Below are positions 59,476 to 64,000 of a DNA stretch of 64,000 nucleotides, piece after piece. Below the pieces are notes generated by a model. It saw only the letters and a program-made list of their open reading frames with translations, was not told the origin of the DNA and did no database searches. The DNA lies in contig JBOFSQ010000101.1 in the NCBI GenBank assembly GCA_051651625.1, forward strand, positions 1 to 64,000, read 5' to 3'. The stretch is from JBOFSQ01 sp051651625. GTDB lineage: Bacteria; Planctomycetota; Planctomycetia; Pirellulales; Thermoguttaceae. The position numbers and the translations under genes are program-made. Position 1 is the stretch's first letter; the number at the start of each line of letters is the position of its first letter.

Positions 59476-61629
59476 ATGACGGTCATGGGAAAAAACAAAG
59501 CGGAGAGTAGCTGCCGCACGAAGGTATGTCGGTTGCTTAGCGCGACGTCGTTGTTGCTCGCAACGATGGTTGTTGGCCACTCTTGGATGCCATCTGCGCG
59601 AGCTGAAGTCTTGATCAATGGCATTTTGCAGTCCGACTATTACTACAGTCTGCGCAATGATGCAACTTACAATGTTGTCTCCACTGGTTTGGGGGATAAC
59701 ATTACTGTAGACTACAATTCTTCGTCACCAAATAAACCGTGGCGAGGTATGTTGAGCCTCGCAGGAACGGCCGTCCCGGACCGTACTGTCGCCATCCCAG
59801 AATACACGACACGGATCAACCTGACTACTGACTTCTACCTCGGTGGCCTAATTAAGACTAACACGAAGGCGGTTCTTGAGATTCAGACTAACAACACAAC
59901 GCCTCCCCTCAACCAACCGCGGTGGTTCAACATCACCAAATCAGGACGGATGTATCTCGCAGGCGGTGCGGTGGTGAACGGTATTAACGAGAGTTCACTC
60001 ACGGTCGTCAATTCCAATTGGCGGACCTATGCTGGTTCGTCGCTGATGTTTGGCTTCAACAACGACCCCGGTGCTGCATTCAACGATAAGACCGTCGTTG
60101 CCACAAACGACTGGAGCGATTCGACAAAGTTCAACGTCGCACAAATTGAGATCAATGGTCAAGCGCAGTTCAATGGTAACATTGGCGTCATTAGTTCGCA
60201 ACCGACTCTTTGGCAAACCCCAAATGGAACCCGATATAAAGCCGGTTCAATTGTAGTCAACGGCACGATGACAACGCAGGGGATCGGTGTTGCGATGTCG
60301 AGCCTCTTCTATCGCCCAGAGATTTCGGTCTACAATTCAGACAACTTATCCGGCGGGACGACTCCAAACACGATTCGGATTTACGGTGTGGTTTCTGGTT
60401 TTGGTGGTCTCAATCAAAATCTACAAAGTCTTGCCGACTATGGCTATGACGTGACCTACTTGAGCGAAAACCAGATGGAAGTCGCTCGCAACCTTGACCG
60501 TGCTCGTGCGTCCGTTCCGGCGGGTTCGACGATTGCTAGCGTGATCAAGCCGATGTGGGAATACGGCGATTCAAACGGTGAGTCAGGGCGAGAACTTGGT
60601 CACGCCGAACAAAAAGAGCGAATCACACGTTTGGGCCATCTGTTCCAGCAGCTTTCGGGCGATACGCACGCAAACGCGATGTACCTTGGTCTCTATCGCC
60701 CGTGGGCTGTTCCGCTGGCGAACCTCAACCTTGGTGCCCAGATGATCTTCACTGGCGACCCAGAAAAACCGGTTGGAAACCTCAACCGCCTCTGGATAAC
60801 GCCGATGTACACAAACACGTTTCTCAAGAGCGATGGTAACGCCCGCGAAGCTGGCGTCTCGCGAGTTGGATTCCAAATGGGGGCTGACCGCCGCATCGCA
60901 CAAAACGCTTCTGCTGGTCTCGCACTCGGTTACCATCGTGCGTATCTCAATCAAGAAAACGACCGCGTACAATTCGGTGATCTCCAGATTGGTGCCTACG
61001 GTGGTGCGATGGTTGGCAACTACTTTGAAGTGCGAAGCTATCTCGGATTTGGACTGCAAAACTACGACTCGACTCGTATCGTAGACATTGCTGATCTCGG
61101 AACCGGTGACCGCTCACAAACAGCATTCGGTAAGGCCGATGGTTGTGGTGTCTACTTCACGACAGAGTTTGCGCGTCCGCTCTTCTTTGGCCCGATCATC
61201 GTTCGCCCAACAATGGCAATCGACTCGGAAACCGCAATTCGCAAAGAGTTCACAGAAACGGGTGACGACATCTCGTTACGAGTTGATCGCAGCACTTACA
61301 GTCGAACGCGGCTTCGCTTCGGGAGTACGTTCGAGACGAATCCGCTCCCGACGTCGCGCTTGATGCTCAACTCAAGAGTCTTCTATGCCGTGCAACTCGA
61401 TGGTAAGGACGCAGCGACCGTCAACAGCCAATTCAATTCTGTGTTTGCCGACCCGGGCCAAACTGCTCGCAGTATTAAGCACGGTGTTCACTACATAGAC
61501 GTCGGCGGCGGGATGAAGGCATACCTCAACAGAGCCAGAACACTTTCCGGTCTGCTACAGTACGATGGCTCTTTCTCGGAATACACCTTCACCAACGGTG
61601 TCGCTTTGGGAATGATGTTTGTCTTCTGA
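59476..61629 (+). CDS. Autotransporter-type outer-membrane beta-barrel protein
   Basis: A 717-aa protein. An extended, basic N-terminus (MTVMGKNKAESSCRTKVCRL) precedes the hydrophobic SATSLLLATMVVGHSWM and a cleavage site near SARA|EVL, resembling long autotransporter signal peptides. The passenger (about 45-410) is beta-rich and Asn/Thr-rich with repeated INGQAQFNGNIG- and VVNGTMTTQGIG-like strands. The C-terminal 270 residues look like an autotransporter barrel: RVGFQMGADRRIAQNASAGL, YGGAMVGNYFEVRSYLGFGL, and an end in GVALGMMFVF with the terminal Phe typical of barrel proteins. MGKN at 59485 is an alternative start. A bidirectional terminator follows. Confidence 0.82.
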   Translation: MTVMGKNKAESSCRTKVCRLLSATSLLLATMVVGHSWMPSARAEVLINGILQSDYYYSLRNDATYNVVSTGLGDNITVDYNSSSPNKPWRGMLSLAGTAVPDRTVAIPEYTTRINLTTDFYLGGLIKTNTKAVLEIQTNNTTPPLNQPRWFNITKSGRMYLAGGAVVNGINESSLTVVNSNWRTYAGSSLMFGFNNDPGAAFNDKTVVATNDWSDSTKFNVAQIEINGQAQFNGNIGVISSQPTLWQTPNGTRYKAGSIVVNGTMTTQGIGVAMSSLFYRPEISVYNSDNLSGGTTPNTIRIYGVVSGFGGLNQNLQSLADYGYDVTYLSENQMEVARNLDRARASVPAGSTIASVIKPMWEYGDSNGESGRELGHAEQKERITRLGHLFQQLSGDTHANAMYLGLYRPWAVPLANLNLGAQMIFTGDPEKPVGNLNRLWITPMYTNTFLKSDGNAREAGVSRVGFQMGADRRIAQNASAGLALGYHRAYLNQENDRVQFGDLQIGAYGGAMVGNYFEVRSYLGFGLQNYDSTRIVDIADLGTGDRSQTAFGKADGCGVYFTTEFARPLFFGPIIVRPTMAIDSETAIRKEFTETGDDISLRVDRSTYSRTRLRFGSTFETNPLPTSRLMLNSRVFYAVQLDGKDAATVNSQFNSVFADPGQTARSIKHGVHYIDVGGGMKAYLNRARTLSGLLQYDGSFSEYTFTNGVALGMMFVF

Positions 61630-61660
61630 TAAGTGAATTGAGTGATCACCTGTATCACGC

Positions 61661-61699
61661 AAAACGCCACCGACGCGAAAGCATCGGTGGCGTTTTTTT
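61661..61699 (+). terminator. Rho-independent terminator, probably bidirectional
   Basis: Stem AACGCCACCGA/TCGGTGGCGTT (61663-61673 with 61684-61694) followed by TTTTT; on the minus strand the stem is followed by TTTTGCG. It separates the convergent autotransporter-like and HEAT-repeat genes. Confidence 0.9.
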
Positions 61700-61723
61700 G
61701 CGTTGTGATTGCCGACAATCTTT

Positions 61724-64000
61724 TTACTTTGGCAGCATCACTGGTTCATTCTCCAGCAGAGTTACCTTTTTCGTTTCACCGCCGGGGAGCGTGTACTCGA
61801 TCACGAGTTGCTTGACGACACCGCCAGCGGGGTCGCCGAAGACGGTGTTGTACATCGGCACGTCAAGAAGTCGCGTTCCGTTCAGAAACTCGCGGAGTTT
61901 TGCGGTAACGTCGGCTTGCTGGTTGCCAGCTCCATAAGTCGCCTTTGCAATTGTGATTGCGAGTTCGCCTTCGCTCTCTTTGAGACGACGTATGCGGTCA
62001 GCGGTGCTGCCAGCAAGTTGACGTTCGCGGATGTCGTTCGCCTTGTTTTTGAGGTCGGCGTTTTGCGTCTTGGCGATTACGCTGTCAAGAGCCTTCACAA
62101 TTTCCGGCGAACGAACATTCATTGACATGAGCTTGTCAGCGCACGCCACGACCGATTCGCACGCCTTGTCGGAAACGTTGGCGTCACCGATGTACGCCGC
62201 CGCCGCCTTGAGCATCGCTATCGACGGATAACGCGGGAAAATGTCGAAGATGAGAAGACGTTCGTCGTTGCGGAACGAAGTCTTGAACGCCTTGTCGATC
62301 ATCGCAAGCCGTTGCTCTTCGGGGAAGTTGAACTGCCGCGCGAGCCGAATGTAACCGCGAATGCCACGCACCTTAAACTTGTTGTCCTTACTCTCGGTGG
62401 CAACGCGAAGAAGGGCGGCGGCGATGGCGTCCATCGTGTCGGGCGAGTCCCACGAACCGAGAACTTGTGTCGCCTTGTCTTGCATCGCTTCGTCGCCGGT
62501 GAGAGCGATTTCCGTTACCATTTTCACGGCGTCGGCACCGCCGATGGTTTTGAGAAGTTCCATCGCAGACATTTTTATCGCTGGCGAACCAGTCTTGACG
62601 AGCGACGCCGCCTGTTCAAAACATTCCTTCTGCGGCATTCGCGCGCAAACACCGTTGAGAGCGACACGCACCTTCTCGGCGTCGTCACCAGAAAGCGTTG
62701 CGAAGAGTTCGGCGAGGAATCCGATTTCGCTCGGATTCGCAGTCTCGCCGAGGGCGTCTATCGCTTGAAACCGTAGCGGATTCGCGGCGTCTTTGGCGAT
62801 CTTTTCGAGTATCTCCGACGCCGACGCAATCCGGCGGTCTTTCACAATTTGCAGCGTGACAACAGTAATCGGCACCGCACCTTTCGCAAGTGTCGCAGTG
62901 ATCGCTTCGTCAATCCCCTTCGCACGCATGTCGCAAAGCGTTCGCGTTGCGGCGGCGGAGATTTCGGCGTTGTCGTTGTTCGCCAGCGACAGCAAGAGCG
63001 GCACGACCGAGGCGTCACCAATCCGCCACAACGCAGCGGCGGCAGCGGTGCGAAGTTGCGCGTCGTCCGACTTCGCAAGCTCAACGAGTTTCGGCAGCGC
63101 GACCTTCACCGACGCCGCATCAGTACGATCACCAAGTGCCATCGCCACGAGACATTGACGTTCAACGGGGAGCGACGCGAATACGTCAATGACCGCCTTC
63201 GTAACGGCGTCGCCCGGCGGTAGTTCACGAATCGCCTTGAGTGCGGCAGGAAATGTAAAGTTGTTCGTGTCACCTTCGTTGGTGAGAACGTCGGCAGTTT
63301 TCGACAAATGTTTGCTTTCACCGACCCCACAGTTCCACAGAAGTAAGTGATAGACTGCTGCCTCACAGAGGTAGTTCATCTTCTCGGATTCCATGTTTCT
63401 CTCGGATTCGAGAAGATAGATGACGGCGGGTGCCTCTATGTCGCCTTCGTTGGCGAGTTTGTTCGCCGTATTGAAAAGAGCATCAGTCCAGTTGCGTTCT
63501 AGTGAGTCTGGAACCGACTCTGAAATCTCTCCCAAAATATTGGCGGTTTCGCGCGTCGCAATGTTGCCGAGTGCGTAGTAAATCGCTTTCGTCTGCGACT
63601 CATCTGCACCTTTCAGCATGTCGCGGAAGAGTGCGACCGATTCTTTGTCGCGCCGTACTCCGAGCGAGTTAATCACGCCGATTTGGTGGAGTCCTTTGAG
63701 CGTCGTCGCCGCTTTGCGCAACGCCGCATCGACTTCCGGGCCGGGAATTGTTTCCAGCGCGTAACGAGCGTAGTGACTCATTTTGTCTTGGTCGAGACAC
63801 GCGACGAGCGCGGGCACCGACTTCGCCGTGCCGTGAATGCCAAGTTGTTTGCACGCCAACATCTTGATAAAGATTTGGGCGTTCTCCGCGCCGGGTTCCG
63901 CGATGACCTCGACGAGTTTTCCTTCGTCGGTCGTGGCGAGAATCGTCTGCGTGAGTTGTCCGAGGTTGGCGTCGAGTTCGTTGGCGGGCACCATCAGCCA
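61724..64000 (-). CDS. HEAT-repeat domain protein (partial, N-terminus beyond window)
   Basis: At least 758 codons, open to the right edge; the residues before the first in-window Met (WL) suggest the true start lies outside. The sequence is a long run of HEAT repeats of about 35-40 residues, for example VPALVACLDQDKMSHYARYA + LETI, LVELAKSDDAQLRTAAAAAL + WRIGD, and LLSLANNDNAEISAAATRTL. The last 60 residues, GTRLLDVPMYNTVFGDPAGG then VIEYTLPGGETKKVTLLENE, form a small beta-rich module often found at the C-terminus of planctomycete glycoside-binding or HEAT-repeat proteins. It is likely a protein-interaction scaffold, perhaps attached to a catalytic domain beyond the edge. Confidence 0.85.
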   Translation of the reverse strand, partial: WLMVPANELDANLGQLTQTILATTDEGKLVEVIAEPGAENAQIFIKMLACKQLGIHGTAKSVPALVACLDQDKMSHYARYALETIPGPEVDAALRKAATTLKGLHQIGVINSLGVRRDKESVALFRDMLKGADESQTKAIYYALGNIATRETANILGEISESVPDSLERNWTDALFNTANKLANEGDIEAPAVIYLLESERNMESEKMNYLCEAAVYHLLLWNCGVGESKHLSKTADVLTNEGDTNNFTFPAALKAIRELPPGDAVTKAVIDVFASLPVERQCLVAMALGDRTDAASVKVALPKLVELAKSDDAQLRTAAAAALWRIGDASVVPLLLSLANNDNAEISAAATRTLCDMRAKGIDEAITATLAKGAVPITVVTLQIVKDRRIASASEILEKIAKDAANPLRFQAIDALGETANPSEIGFLAELFATLSGDDAEKVRVALNGVCARMPQKECFEQAASLVKTGSPAIKMSAMELLKTIGGADAVKMVTEIALTGDEAMQDKATQVLGSWDSPDTMDAIAAALLRVATESKDNKFKVRGIRGYIRLARQFNFPEEQRLAMIDKAFKTSFRNDERLLIFDIFPRYPSIAMLKAAAAYIGDANVSDKACESVVACADKLMSMNVRSPEIVKALDSVIAKTQNADLKNKANDIRERQLAGSTADRIRRLKESEGELAITIAKATYGAGNQQADVTAKLREFLNGTRLLDVPMYNTVFGDPAGGVVKQLVIEYTLPGGETKKVTLLENEPVMLPK

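Overview
The window looks like a chromosomal segment of a Planctomycetota bacterium. The evidence is two DUF1559 major-pilin-like proteins with the type IV prepilin motif, each paired with a small carboxypeptidase-regulatory-like lipoprotein; a DUF1598 protein; a long bacterial alpha-2-macroglobulin; several planctomycete-type low-complexity envelope proteins; and a very high density of palindromic dispersed repeats. I cannot place it below phylum. No rRNA, tRNA or CRISPR array was recognised.

Layout. 1-619: edge-truncated Rpn/PD-(D/E)XK transposase-nuclease (minus). 854-4659: two lipoprotein + DUF1559 modules (minus), one with a 13-nt poly-G tract in its coding start. 5034-6922: small frameshifted ORF, LysE-type exporter, CNNM/CorC-like membrane protein. 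7230-15789: 2140-aa alpha-2-macroglobulin and a secreted GH51 arabinofuranosidase. 15969-20172: ExeA-like AAA ATPase and a Pro/Gln-rich exported protein (minus). 20571-21400: REP-associated transposase (RAYT) with its palindromes. 21527-26330: flagellar block flgE-flbD-motA-motB, broken by a transposase-less copy of the same palindromes. 26336-29237: GNAT acetyltransferase, argC and a lipoprotein (minus).

29451-47723 is the most interesting part. A YbhGFSR-type ABC exporter operon (HlyD adaptor, double ATPase, two permeases) is interrupted between the ATPase and the first permease by about 13.3 kb of apparent anti-phage genes: a type ISP restriction-modification enzyme split in two by a second RAYT flanked by about 0.18-kb direct repeats, then a 2038-aa STAND NTPase with an N-terminal Cap4/PD-(D/E)XK-like nuclease domain, whose stop codon overlaps the start of a D12-class adenine methyltransferase (ATGA). 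The STAND-nuclease plus methyltransferase pair is my best candidate for an undescribed system.

47704-53837: 5-formyl-THF cyclo-ligase and a HEPN/HI0074-like protein (minus), metK, a second Rpn nuclease, a P-II protein lacking the uridylylation tyrosine, hisB and a DUF1598 protein. 54222-64000: coiled-coil membrane protein, Pro/Tyr-rich lipoprotein, OmpA-like lipoprotein, ThiF-like adenylyltransferase, autotransporter-type barrel protein and an edge-truncated HEAT-repeat protein.

A recurring theme is palindromic repeats inside reading frames: in-frame copies lie within the alpha-2-macroglobulin gene and within both halves of the ISP enzyme. All calls rest on reading the sequence and remembered family motifs; no database search was run.
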